NCBI GenBank assembly: GCA_027064485.1
Contig: JAMOPR010000259.1
Location: 1 to 7,640 of the forward strand
Length of the DNA: 7,640 nt
Direction: 5' to 3'
Source: Desulfurobacteriaceae bacterium
GTDB lineage: Bacteria > Aquificota > Aquificia > Desulfurobacteriales > Desulfurobacteriaceae
The translations under genes and the position numbers were made by a program. Each line of letters starts with the position of its first letter. Positions within the stretch are counted from its first letter, which is position 1. Below, in pieces: positions 1-5,866 of the stretch. A model generated the notes under the pieces. It was not told the origin of the DNA, did no database searches, and saw nothing but the letters and a program-made list of their open reading frames with translations.

Positions 1-158
1 CTTTGCCACTTATCTTGGTCACCAGCTTCGGTAACGGAAACGTTAAACTTTTTCTTAATCCGTTCAATTACCCGTTTGACAACAGCCCTTTTCTCTTTTA
101 AAGAGTGTGCTTGAGGAATAAAGAGATGAAGCTCCAAAATTCCTATTACGACGCTCAT
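1..158 (-). CDS. ylxP: DUF503 / YlxP-like protein, N-terminal part (3' end beyond window)
   Basis: Only the first 52 residues are present; the gene runs off the left edge. The peptide opens with a short beta strand leading to a LHLFIPQAHSLKEKR segment, then a basic helix and FNVSVTEAGDQDKWQ. This closely matches the DUF503 pattern (LxxPxxxSLKEKRxVVK, then FNVSVAEVGDQDxWQ), a family of about 90-100 residues. DUF503/YlxP genes commonly sit in nusA-infB-rbfA clusters and the protein has been linked to ribosome assembly; its biochemical role is not settled. The ATG at 158 follows a GAGGGG ribosome binding site that overlaps the TGA stop of the upstream gene (gap 159-167), so it is the last gene visible in the leftward operon. 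rbfA or truB could follow outside the window, but this cannot be seen. Confidence 0.88.
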   Translation of the reverse strand, partial: MSVVIGILELHLFIPQAHSLKEKRAVVKRVIERIKKKFNVSVTEAGDQDKWQ

Positions 159-167
159 CTTTGCCCC

Positions 168-569
168 TCAAGAATTAAAAACTTTGTTCCACTCCTGACG
201 AATGGAATCTCTTATATCCATGTAGTCTTTTCCTTCTTTCATAGCTTTTTCTATTGCCGGTGAAAATATTTTGTAGTAAAAATCCTCCCCCATCCTCCTA
301 ATTATCTTCTCATCAAACTCTGCCGCAGAAGCTATCTTTTCCCACCACTTTTCTTTAGTTTTCCCCTCAACGTATGCTTTGGTAGCTCCCCTATATTTTA
401 ACCTGTGCCCGAAGAATTTCCTTGCAGCAACAACTTTAGCAACGGCAAGCCCGTATGCTTTGGCATCATCGTTGGAAAATCCGTATTCCTTTTCTGCTTT
501 AAGTCTGTTCCACTCTGCAAAAACGTCGAATCTTCTGATAGGAGCAAGGGGCTCAATTTTGTTGCTCAT
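168..569 (-). CDS. Uncharacterised 133-residue soluble protein
   Basis: I do not recognise this family. It is a charged protein with no signal peptide and no membrane segment, apparently mostly helical. Visible landmarks are IRRFDVFAEWNRLKAEKEYG (residues 11-30), an Ala-rich helix AKAYGLAVAKVVAARKF (36-52), KEKWWEKI (72-79) and a C-terminal half rich in aromatic and charged residues. There are no cysteines and no obvious catalytic signature. The ATG at 569 is 2 bp past the TAA of the flippase-like gene, with GGAG (575-578, read on the minus strand) 5 nt upstream inside that gene's last codons, so translation is probably coupled. It is followed 9 bp later by ylxP. The position allows a role in either the envelope module or ribosome biology; lack of membrane segments and the tight link to ylxP lean slightly to the latter. 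Confidence 0.8.
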   Translation of the reverse strand: MSNKIEPLAPIRRFDVFAEWNRLKAEKEYGFSNDDAKAYGLAVAKVVAARKFFGHRLKYRGATKAYVEGKTKEKWWEKIASAAEFDEKIIRRMGEDFYYKIFSPAIEKAMKEGKDYMDIRDSIRQEWNKVFNS

Positions 570-571
570 TT

Positions 572-1477
572 TTACTCCGCGTAGTTTTTATGCCGTTTCA
601 TCAGGTAAACCCATCCCAAAGCTGCCAGCACTCCTGACATTAAAAGTAGTATCAGGTGGAAATAAAAGGCAACGGTTAAAGCGTAGGGGGCGTTTAGTCC
701 TAAAAGTTTTAAGCCTCCTACTATGCCGGCTTCGTAGGTTCCGAAACCTGCAAAGCTGTGAATCGGTAGGATTGTAGTCAGTTCACCGAACGTGGAGGCA
801 AAAACTGTTTGAGAGTAAGATAGATTTAGTCCTCCTCCTTTCAGGATAAAGTAGAAAGAGGCAAACTTTACAAGCCAGGTGGTTAGGGAGTAGAGGAGTA
901 GTCGGGCTACCTTTTCAAAGGATATAAAAGTGCCGGCAAAAGTTAAGACAGCGGTGATGATAGAAAATTTAAATTTTAATTTGTTCAAAAGTTTCACAGT
1001 TAGCCAGAAAGCAGCAAGTAGAAAGATTATGATTAGCAGTGAAAACCATATTAGCTTTTTATTCTGGAAAGCTACTGCAAATACAGAAACGGTGAAGATT
1101 GCCGACAGGGACAAAAGGTCTAAAAATCTCACAAATAATAAGGCAGTTGAAGAAGCGTGAGTTTCGATACCAAACAATTTTTTCAAAATTATGGGGAAAG
1201 AAGCTTCTCCCGAGCGGAACGGTAAGACGTTGTTAAAAAACGTGTGAACGCTCATAACCGCCATCATTTCAGGAACGGAGATAGAAGGAAAAATAGTTGA
1301 GAATCTTAAAGCCCGGAAGTAGTAAGTGAGTGCATACAGCATTAAAGAAACAGAAACGAATTTTAAATTAAGATTTTCAAATATTTCGGGCAGTTTACCG
1401 AAGACGTTGTAACGCCACAAAAAGAATAGGAACAGAGCTAAAATTAAAATAGGAACTAAATATTTACTTTTCTTCAA
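572..1477 (-). CDS. Flippase-like integral membrane protein (UPF0104 / LPG_synthase_TM family)
   Basis: This 301-residue protein has roughly eight hydrophobic segments along its length. Family signatures are seen in order: RALRFS (55-60), NNVLPFRSGE (82-91), VRFLD (116-120) and LPIHSFAGFGTYEAG (237-251), matching the conserved LPxRxGE and GxGxxEA blocks of UPF0104. It lacks the C-terminal soluble aminoacyl-transfer domain of MprF, so it is not a lysyl-phosphatidylglycerol synthase. Its length equals the membrane domain alone. The family is often encoded beside DPM1-like GT2 enzymes and is suspected of moving lipid-linked substrates across the membrane; that role is inferred here. The start is a TTG at 1477 inside the 3' end of the GT2 gene (14-bp overlap), with GGGAGA (1488-1493) 10 nt upstream, which implies coupled and perhaps modest translation. 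No better ATG or GTG start is visible nearby. Confidence 0.87.
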   Translation of the reverse strand: MKKSKYLVPILILALFLFFLWRYNVFGKLPEIFENLNLKFVSVSLMLYALTYYFRALRFSTIFPSISVPEMMAVMSVHTFFNNVLPFRSGEASFPIILKKLFGIETHASSTALLFVRFLDLLSLSAIFTVSVFAVAFQNKKLIWFSLLIIIFLLAAFWLTVKLLNKLKFKFSIITAVLTFAGTFISFEKVARLLLYSLTTWLVKFASFYFILKGGGLNLSYSQTVFASTFGELTTILPIHSFAGFGTYEAGIVGGLKLLGLNAPYALTVAFYFHLILLLMSGVLAALGWVYLMKRHKNYAE

Positions 1478-2429
1478 CGTTTATGGTTCTCCCGATTACG
1501 TATGGTGTTTTGTTTTGCGATTCATAATAGATTCTCATCAAAACTTCACTTATTATTCCGGTAGTAAACATCTGTAATCCCGAGAGGATAAAGAGAACGG
1601 AAATTGTTAAGAGCGGTCTGCCTCCTATTGAATGACCAGTTAACTTTAGCGCTACAAGGTAAAGGAACAGACCACCGCCTATAAGTAAAAGGATTAATCC
1701 TAATATTCCGAAGAAATGTATAGGTTTCTGCATGAATTTCTTTAAAAACCAGATGAAAAATAGGTCTACAATAACTTTAAAGGTTCTTGAAATTCCGTAT
1801 TTCGATTTTCCGTAGATTCTTGGATGGTGCTTTACAGGGATTTCTATTATTTTGGACGTAGAAGTTACTGTTGAGGCTAAAGCAGGGATAAACCTATGGA
1901 GTTCTCCGTATAGACGTAATCTCTTTATAACGCTGCTCCTGTAGGCTTTTAAGGTGCAACCGTAGTCGTGTATTTTAACGCCGGTAATTCTTCCTATGAG
2001 CCAGTTGGCTATTTTTGAGGGTAATTTTCTTGAAATGGCGGCATCTTTCCTGTTTTTCCTCCAGCCGCTGACAACATCGTAACCTTCCTCTATCTTTTCG
2101 AGGAGCCTTGGTATATCTTCAGGGTCGTTTTGCAGGTCTCCGTCCATTGTGATGATTACATCGCCGGTTGCAAAATCCATTCCTGCCATCATTGCCGATG
2201 TTTGTCCAAAGTTCCTTGCAAATTCAACTACTTTTACCTTTTTATCTTTTGAGGCGATTTCTTCAAGAATTTCCCTTGTCCTGTCGGTGCTTCCGTCGTC
2301 AACAAATATTATTTCATACTCTGCATTTAAGTTCTCAAGAACTTTTTTAAGCTTTTCGTAGAGAATAGGAACGTTTTCCTCTTCGTTAAAAACGGGGATT
2401 ACGATGGAAACTTTTTCTATTTTTCCCAT
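1464..2429 (-). CDS. GT2 polyprenyl-phosphate glycosyltransferase (ArnC/GtrB/RgtE/DPM1-like)
   Basis: This 321-residue enzyme would transfer one sugar from a nucleotide sugar to undecaprenyl (or similar) phosphate on the cytoplasmic face of the inner membrane. The GT-A domain starts with VSIVIPVFNEEENV (7-20), then has FVDDGSTD (42-49) for nucleotide binding, the metal-binding DGD in MDGDLQNDPED (95-105), HDYGCTLKAYR (154-164), GELHRFIPALA (175-185) and RIYGKSKYG (204-212), all hallmarks of the DPM1/ArnC/GtrB branch. Two C-terminal membrane helices lie near 237-262 and 272-296, as in GtrB. The ATG at 2429 overlaps the upstream GT39 stop by 13 bp and has GGGAG 6 nt upstream. The sugar cannot be read from sequence. 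Being sandwiched between a GT39 and a flippase-like gene makes it the likely donor-making enzyme for the GT39 proteins. Confidence 0.93.
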   Translation of the reverse strand: MGKIEKVSIVIPVFNEEENVPILYEKLKKVLENLNAEYEIIFVDDGSTDRTREILEEIASKDKKVKVVEFARNFGQTSAMMAGMDFATGDVIITMDGDLQNDPEDIPRLLEKIEEGYDVVSGWRKNRKDAAISRKLPSKIANWLIGRITGVKIHDYGCTLKAYRSSVIKRLRLYGELHRFIPALASTVTSTSKIIEIPVKHHPRIYGKSKYGISRTFKVIVDLFFIWFLKKFMQKPIHFFGILGLILLLIGGGLFLYLVALKLTGHSIGGRPLLTISVLFILSGLQMFTTGIISEVLMRIYYESQNKTPYVIGRTINVEEK

Positions 2430-3970
2430 TTTCTACTCCCGTTAGTATTAGAGATAATAACCAAAGAATGCTTCGTTATCAGCTCTTTTCTTTTATCGAT
2501 AACTTTAAACGGTGCGTGTAGTTTGTTTAACCTGTTTTCCCTCGTAACTATGTAAACGGGTGTATTGCTTTTCAGTAGCTTTTCTGCTTCTCTGAAGCCT
2601 ATGCTTTTGAGCTGACCTTTTCTAAAACCGTAAACTATTTCGGGGCTTTCGTAGCTGAGAAAGTAAAACTTACAGTTTTTACACTTTAGAGCTATTTCTC
2701 TTAACTCTTTTGCAATTACAGGTTTTGCTCTAAACGGTTGGAGCGTGGGTAAAGTAACCCACTTAAATAATATCATAGCCAGTATGAACGAAATTGTTAT
2801 TGGTTTAAGGTAACTGTCTTTCTTTAGTGCGTAAATTGCACCTATTAAAGGTAGAATAAGGGGAACCACTCCAAGTAGATTCCAGCCTTTATAGATGAAA
2901 AATGCAGTTCCTGCTGCGAGTAGAACAAGAAATAGTAAAGCGGTGAGGATTATAGGTATTTTGGATTTTTCTTTTCTTAGATACCACGTGATTATAACGG
3001 CGAATGCCGGGAAGGATGGTAACAAGTAATGTGCCAGTTTAGTATGGGCAGTTTGGAAGAAAATAAAAACGCCGAAAAACCAGCAAAAAGAGAACATAAG
3101 AATGTTATCTGTGAAGATTTCTTTATCCTTCCACGCTCTGTAAACGGCGAAAAAGAAGAAGAAGGAAAACGGAAGGTATAGCCAAAAATAGTTGGCAAGA
3201 TAATACCACCATTCTGTAGGGTGTCCCGGAACTTTCCCGAGGAATCTGTGAATGTTGTGAAAAATGATGAACTCTTTAAAGAATTCGTAGCCGTGCTTGT
3301 AGAAAATTGCTCCATACCACGGTAGAACAACGGCTGAATAGATTAAAAAGCCGGAAAACCAAGGAATTTCTTTTATTGTTTTTGTTAGGTCGCGCCTCAA
3401 GATTAGGTAAATAATAGCTATAAGTCCCGGAAGGACTAAACCAACTGGACCTTTAGTTAGCGTTGCGAAGCCGCTAAATAGGAATGCCAGTAGGTAGAAC
3501 TTTTTAGATTTTTCATTGTAGCCTTCGTAAAATGCGATAAGTGAGGCTGTTATGAAAAAGGTTAAAACTATGTCGGGCATGGCTACCGAGGACATTACCA
3601 TGAAATCAAGGAGTGAAAGTAGAACCATTGATGACCAAAAGGCGAAGTCTTCATCTTTCCTCCTGATGAGCCACAGGTAGAGCAATAGAACTGTTAAAAC
3701 TCCGAATATAGAGACGAAAAACCTTCCGCCGAATTCGTTAACTCCAAAAAGCTTATAACCGGCAGCGATTATCCAGTAAATTAGAATGGGCTTGTCAAAG
3801 CGATATTCGTAGTTGTAGTAAGGCGTTATGTAATCGCCGCTGTTTACCATTTCTCTTGCGGCTTCAAGGTATTTCGGTTCATCTTTATCAAAGGTTGTAT
3901 AAAAACCGTTAGGTAGTGTTAAAAGAATGAAGGAAATTACGGCTAAAATCCAGAATCGTTTGCTTCTCAT
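2417..3970 (-). CDS. GT39-family (ArnT-like) membrane glycosyltransferase 1
   Basis: This is a GT-C fold enzyme of 517 residues with about a dozen membrane segments. It is expected to transfer a sugar from a polyprenyl-phosphate carrier to lipid A, polysaccharide or protein on the outer face of the inner membrane. Seen in order: TTFDKDEPKYLEAAREM (25-41) with the acidic DEP motif in the first outer loop, SGDY...RFDKP (44-61), SVAMPD (128-133) with the second conserved Asp, LTKGPVG (171-177), GKVPGHPTEWWYYL (245-258) and KLAHYLLPSFPAFA (311-324), all matching ArnT/GT39. A short soluble C-terminal region follows. I chose the ATG at 3970 because AAAGGA (3980-3985, minus strand) lies 9 nt upstream. 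A longer reading from a TTG at 4045 has no ribosome binding site and would run through the promoter. It is first in the leftward operon and overlaps the GT2 gene by 13 bp. Confidence 0.92.
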   Translation of the reverse strand: MRSKRFWILAVISFILLTLPNGFYTTFDKDEPKYLEAAREMVNSGDYITPYYNYEYRFDKPILIYWIIAAGYKLFGVNEFGGRFFVSIFGVLTVLLLYLWLIRRKDEDFAFWSSMVLLSLLDFMVMSSVAMPDIVLTFFITASLIAFYEGYNEKSKKFYLLAFLFSGFATLTKGPVGLVLPGLIAIIYLILRRDLTKTIKEIPWFSGFLIYSAVVLPWYGAIFYKHGYEFFKEFIIFHNIHRFLGKVPGHPTEWWYYLANYFWLYLPFSFFFFFAVYRAWKDKEIFTDNILMFSFCWFFGVFIFFQTAHTKLAHYLLPSFPAFAVIITWYLRKEKSKIPIILTALLFLVLLAAGTAFFIYKGWNLLGVVPLILPLIGAIYALKKDSYLKPITISFILAMILFKWVTLPTLQPFRAKPVIAKELREIALKCKNCKFYFLSYESPEIVYGFRKGQLKSIGFREAEKLLKSNTPVYIVTRENRLNKLHAPFKVIDKRKELITKHSLVIISNTNGSRKWEK

Positions 3971-3979
3971 TGCTTGAAA

Positions 3980-3985
3980 TCCTTT
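3980..3985 (-). promoter_or_regulatory. Ribosome binding site fixing the start of GT39 gene 1
   Basis: On the minus strand AAAGGA sits 9 nt before the ATG at 3970. No comparable site precedes the two upstream in-frame candidates (ATG at 4018, TTG at 4045), so this site decides the start. Confidence 0.65.
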
Positions 3986-4008
3986 AAAAGCTGCAATTTT
4001 CCAGTGAG

Positions 4009-4037
4009 AGTTTACCATGCAAACGTTGATACTGCAA
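4009..4037 (-). promoter_or_regulatory. Predicted sigma-70-type promoter of the leftward operon
   Basis: Read on the minus strand, TTGCAG (4032-4037) and TAAACT (4009-4014) are separated by exactly 17 nt, giving a fair -35/-10 pair. Transcription would begin near 4002, leaving a leader of about 30 nt that contains the ribosome binding site of GT39 gene 1. This is consensus matching by eye, with no experimental support. The -35 box abuts that of the rightward promoter and overlaps the second copy of an 8-bp direct repeat. Confidence 0.5.
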
Positions 4038-4040
4038 ACG
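4018..4040 (+). repeat. Direct repeat TGCAAACG x2, candidate operator
   Basis: TGCAAACG occurs at 4018-4025 and again at 4033-4040, a 15-bp period, with a degenerate third GGCAAAAT at 4041-4048. The copies flank the rightward -35 box; the second overlaps the leftward -35 box. This placement would let one regulator act on both operons, but no regulator gene is seen in the window and chance cannot be excluded. Confidence 0.4.
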
Positions 4041-4054
4041 GGCAAAATGATATA
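4026..4054 (+). promoter_or_regulatory. Predicted sigma-70-type promoter of the rightward operon
   Basis: TTGATA (4026-4031) and GATATA (4049-4054) are 17 nt apart; TATATT (4051-4056) is an alternative -10 with a 19-nt spacer. Either choice puts the transcription start at about 4061-4064, within a few bases of the ATG at 4066, so the message would be leaderless or nearly so. The call is by eye only. Confidence 0.5.
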
Positions 4055-4065
4055 TTTACCTTGCC

Positions 4066-4320
4066 ATGAAGACTTATAAAAAACTTTTAAAGTGTTCTAC
4101 GTGCGGTAACGTAGGTGAATTTGAATACATAGGTTCTCGGGATGTAAACAAAAAAGGTGATGTGGCTGACATTGTGGGAAATAAGAGTATGTGGATTAGT
4201 TATTTTAGGTGTCCAAACTGCGGAAGTGTTGAGGTGGATTTTCATCCTATCGGCGAAGAACCAGATATTCCGTCAGAGTTCTTTAGAGAGGTAAGTGGTG
4301 ATAGAAAAGAAAACTCTTAA
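4066..4320 (+). CDS. Small four-cysteine zinc-ribbon protein, function unknown
   Basis: This 84-residue soluble protein has two CxxC knuckles, KCSTCGN (C10 and C13) and RCPNCGS (C49 and C52), which would bind one zinc ion in a zinc-ribbon fold. The 35-residue insert between them is GSRDVNKKGDVADIVGNKSMW-like, polar and probably loop plus strand. The C-terminal tail is acidic (GEEPDIPSEFF). I cannot name a family; such ribbons occur in nucleic-acid-binding, chaperone and enzyme-accessory proteins. The ATG at 4066 has no Shine-Dalgarno sequence, and the predicted promoter ends only about 10 nt upstream, so leaderless translation is likely. In-frame extension upstream is blocked by a TGA at 4048. 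It is the first gene of the rightward operon and its 3' end overlaps the GT39 gene start by about 23 bp, which suggests coupled translation. Confidence 0.83.
   Translation: MKTYKKLLKCSTCGNVGEFEYIGSRDVNKKGDVADIVGNKSMWISYFRCPNCGSVEVDFHPIGEEPDIPSEFFREVSGDRKENS
4286..4291 (+). promoter_or_regulatory. Ribosome binding site before a tandem GTG-GTG start
   Basis: GAGAGG lies inside the 3' end of the zinc-ribbon gene, 3 nt before a GTG at 4295 and 6 nt before a second in-frame GTG at 4298. The spacing favours 4298, but the two starts differ by one residue only. Confidence 0.55.
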
Positions 4321-5866
4321 ATATACCTTGATTCTCCTCTTTTTTTCTCTTTCTGCAAATTTAGGCACTTTTACTCTGCATCACGAAGAGCCGAGAAGGG
4401 GAATAATAACCTTTGAGATGCTTAAAACAGGTGATTTCTTTCAACCTACCGTTTTAGGGCAGCCTTACTTTAAAAAGCCTCCCCTCCACGAATGGGCAAC
4501 TTCTTTAACTTCATTTATTGTAGGGCACGTTTCTGAATTTACGCTTCGATTTCCTTCTGTTTTAGCTGTTTTATTGACCTCTCTGCTGATTTACTTCTTC
4601 GGGAAGAGGTTTTTGGATAGGAAAGTAGCTCTTTTTGGAGCGCTGATATATCCTACGTTTTTTGTTGTTCTTTTCGGATATTCTACTAAGTGCGAACCGG
4701 ACGTTATCTTTTCTTTGGCAGTGTCTTTATCCATTTTTTCGTGGTTTTACTTCATGAAAAAGAATAGAGTTTTAACCGCTTGGATTGTGGGATACTTTTT
4801 TGCTTCTTTAGCTTTACTTACTAAAGGATTACCTGCCGTTCATTTCTTTTACATTTCCGTCATTTCTTACGCAGTTGTTTGGCGAAAAGAACTTAAAAAA
4901 ATCCTCACCCCCTTCCACCTTTTAGGCGCAATCATAGGTTTGATACCCTTTGCGGCATGGCTTTTTACAGTTAACACAGAAAAAGCGTTACTCACGTTAA
5001 TATACGAAGTCATTGCCAGAGCTCCCGAACATCACTCAATCGCCTTTATAGTTAAAAAGTATCTATCTTTTCCCTTTAGACTAATAGCGGCGACCGTTCC
5101 CTGGTCTTTAATAGTCGTCTATTACTATTTTAAAAAGAGACTTTCTCTCAAACCCGTTCTTGGAAATGAAATTATAAAGTTTTTGCTACTTTCCTCTCTT
5201 TTAAACATTGCCGTTTACTGGGTTTTTCCCGGAAGTAGGTTGAGATACGTAATACCGGCACTCCCTATGTTGTCTATCGTTCTTGCATATATCCTGAAAG
5301 ACTTTGTAATGCTTCATAAAAGGGCAAAAAAGTCTTTTCAATTCTTTTTGGAAATTTCCGTTCCGATACTCATAGTTGCAGGGCTTGTTGTTTCCCACAA
5401 CTCCTCTTTAATTCTTAAAGAAACAATAGCCTTTTTGGCTTTTTCCTATTTTCTATATTTTTACGTCTTGCCGAAAATTAACTTTACCAGTTTGGTAACC
5501 TTCACTTTCCTTTTTATGGTGCTATTTAGAGGAATTTATAGCTGCTACTACATACCGATAGCGCAGTTTAAATATCCTCCTTACAGAGCAGAAGGGAAAA
5601 GGGTTGCTGAGATAACGAAGAGTTTCCCCCTTTTTACAAAAACCAAATACCTTCAATTTTGCTTCTACGTGGAAACGTTTAGAGACAAGATTTTAAAGTT
5701 CACCGACAATCCACCTAAAACCGCGCTGTTTCTATCCGAAAAGCCGGAAGCTAACGTTTTATATACTGCGAAAGTAGGAAAGAAAAAGTTTTACGTATGT
5801 TCTTATTCTGTTAAGAAACTTCCGTTAAGAACGCAGGAGAAAAATAAAAGAGAGGTTTCCCGATGA
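4298..5866 (+). CDS. GT39-family (ArnT-like) membrane glycosyltransferase 2
   Basis: This 522-residue GT-C enzyme (523 if the GTG at 4295 is used) resembles GT39 protein 1 in plan but is clearly divergent in sequence. It has an N-terminal membrane segment, then HHEEPRRGIITFEMLKTGDF (28-47), YFKKPPLHEW (57-66), a conserved PD at 134-135, LTKGLPA (174-180) and SRLRYVIPALPM (313-324), followed by several more hydrophobic segments and a basic soluble tail of about 100 residues. The expected reaction is sugar transfer from a polyprenyl-phosphate donor on the outer face of the inner membrane. The first-loop acidic motif is EEP instead of the usual DEP, so Glu replaces the Asp thought to be catalytic. 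The gene overlaps the zinc-ribbon gene and ends in ATGA shared with the transporter start. Donor and acceptor are unknown; a shared donor with the divergent operon is likely but inferred. Confidence 0.88.
   Translation: MIEKKTLKYTLILLFFSLSANLGTFTLHHEEPRRGIITFEMLKTGDFFQPTVLGQPYFKKPPLHEWATSLTSFIVGHVSEFTLRFPSVLAVLLTSLLIYFFGKRFLDRKVALFGALIYPTFFVVLFGYSTKCEPDVIFSLAVSLSIFSWFYFMKKNRVLTAWIVGYFFASLALLTKGLPAVHFFYISVISYAVVWRKELKKILTPFHLLGAIIGLIPFAAWLFTVNTEKALLTLIYEVIARAPEHHSIAFIVKKYLSFPFRLIAATVPWSLIVVYYYFKKRLSLKPVLGNEIIKFLLLSSLLNIAVYWVFPGSRLRYVIPALPMLSIVLAYILKDFVMLHKRAKKSFQFFLEISVPILIVAGLVVSHNSSLILKETIAFLAFSYFLYFYVLPKINFTSLVTFTFLFMVLFRGIYSCYYIPIAQFKYPPYRAEGKRVAEITKSFPLFTKTKYLQFCFYVETFRDKILKFTDNPPKTALFLSEKPEANVLYTAKVGKKKFYVCSYSVKKLPLRTQEKNKREVSR

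Noticed and set aside
379..777. Open frame on the plus strand opposite the flippase-like and 133-residue genes, with similar short ones at 930-1160 and 2149-2361
   Set aside because: They lie antisense to well-supported genes, have low-complexity Ser/Leu-rich products and no ribosome binding sites or family motifs.
572..1477. MprF-type lysyl-phosphatidylglycerol synthase
   Set aside because: Only the membrane domain is present; the soluble catalytic domain is absent and the next gene does not encode it.
2992..3330. Open frame in another minus-strand frame inside GT39 gene 1, and a minus-strand frame at 5201-5398 inside GT39 gene 2
   Set aside because: Both are nested in genes with clear conserved motifs and show no coding signature of their own.
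3971..4045. 25-residue N-terminal extension of GT39 protein 1 from a TTG at 4045
   Set aside because: No ribosome binding site precedes 4045 or the ATG at 4018, the extension has no family similarity, and it would cover the predicted promoter. The ATG at 3970 has AAAGGA at good spacing and starts right before the first membrane helix.
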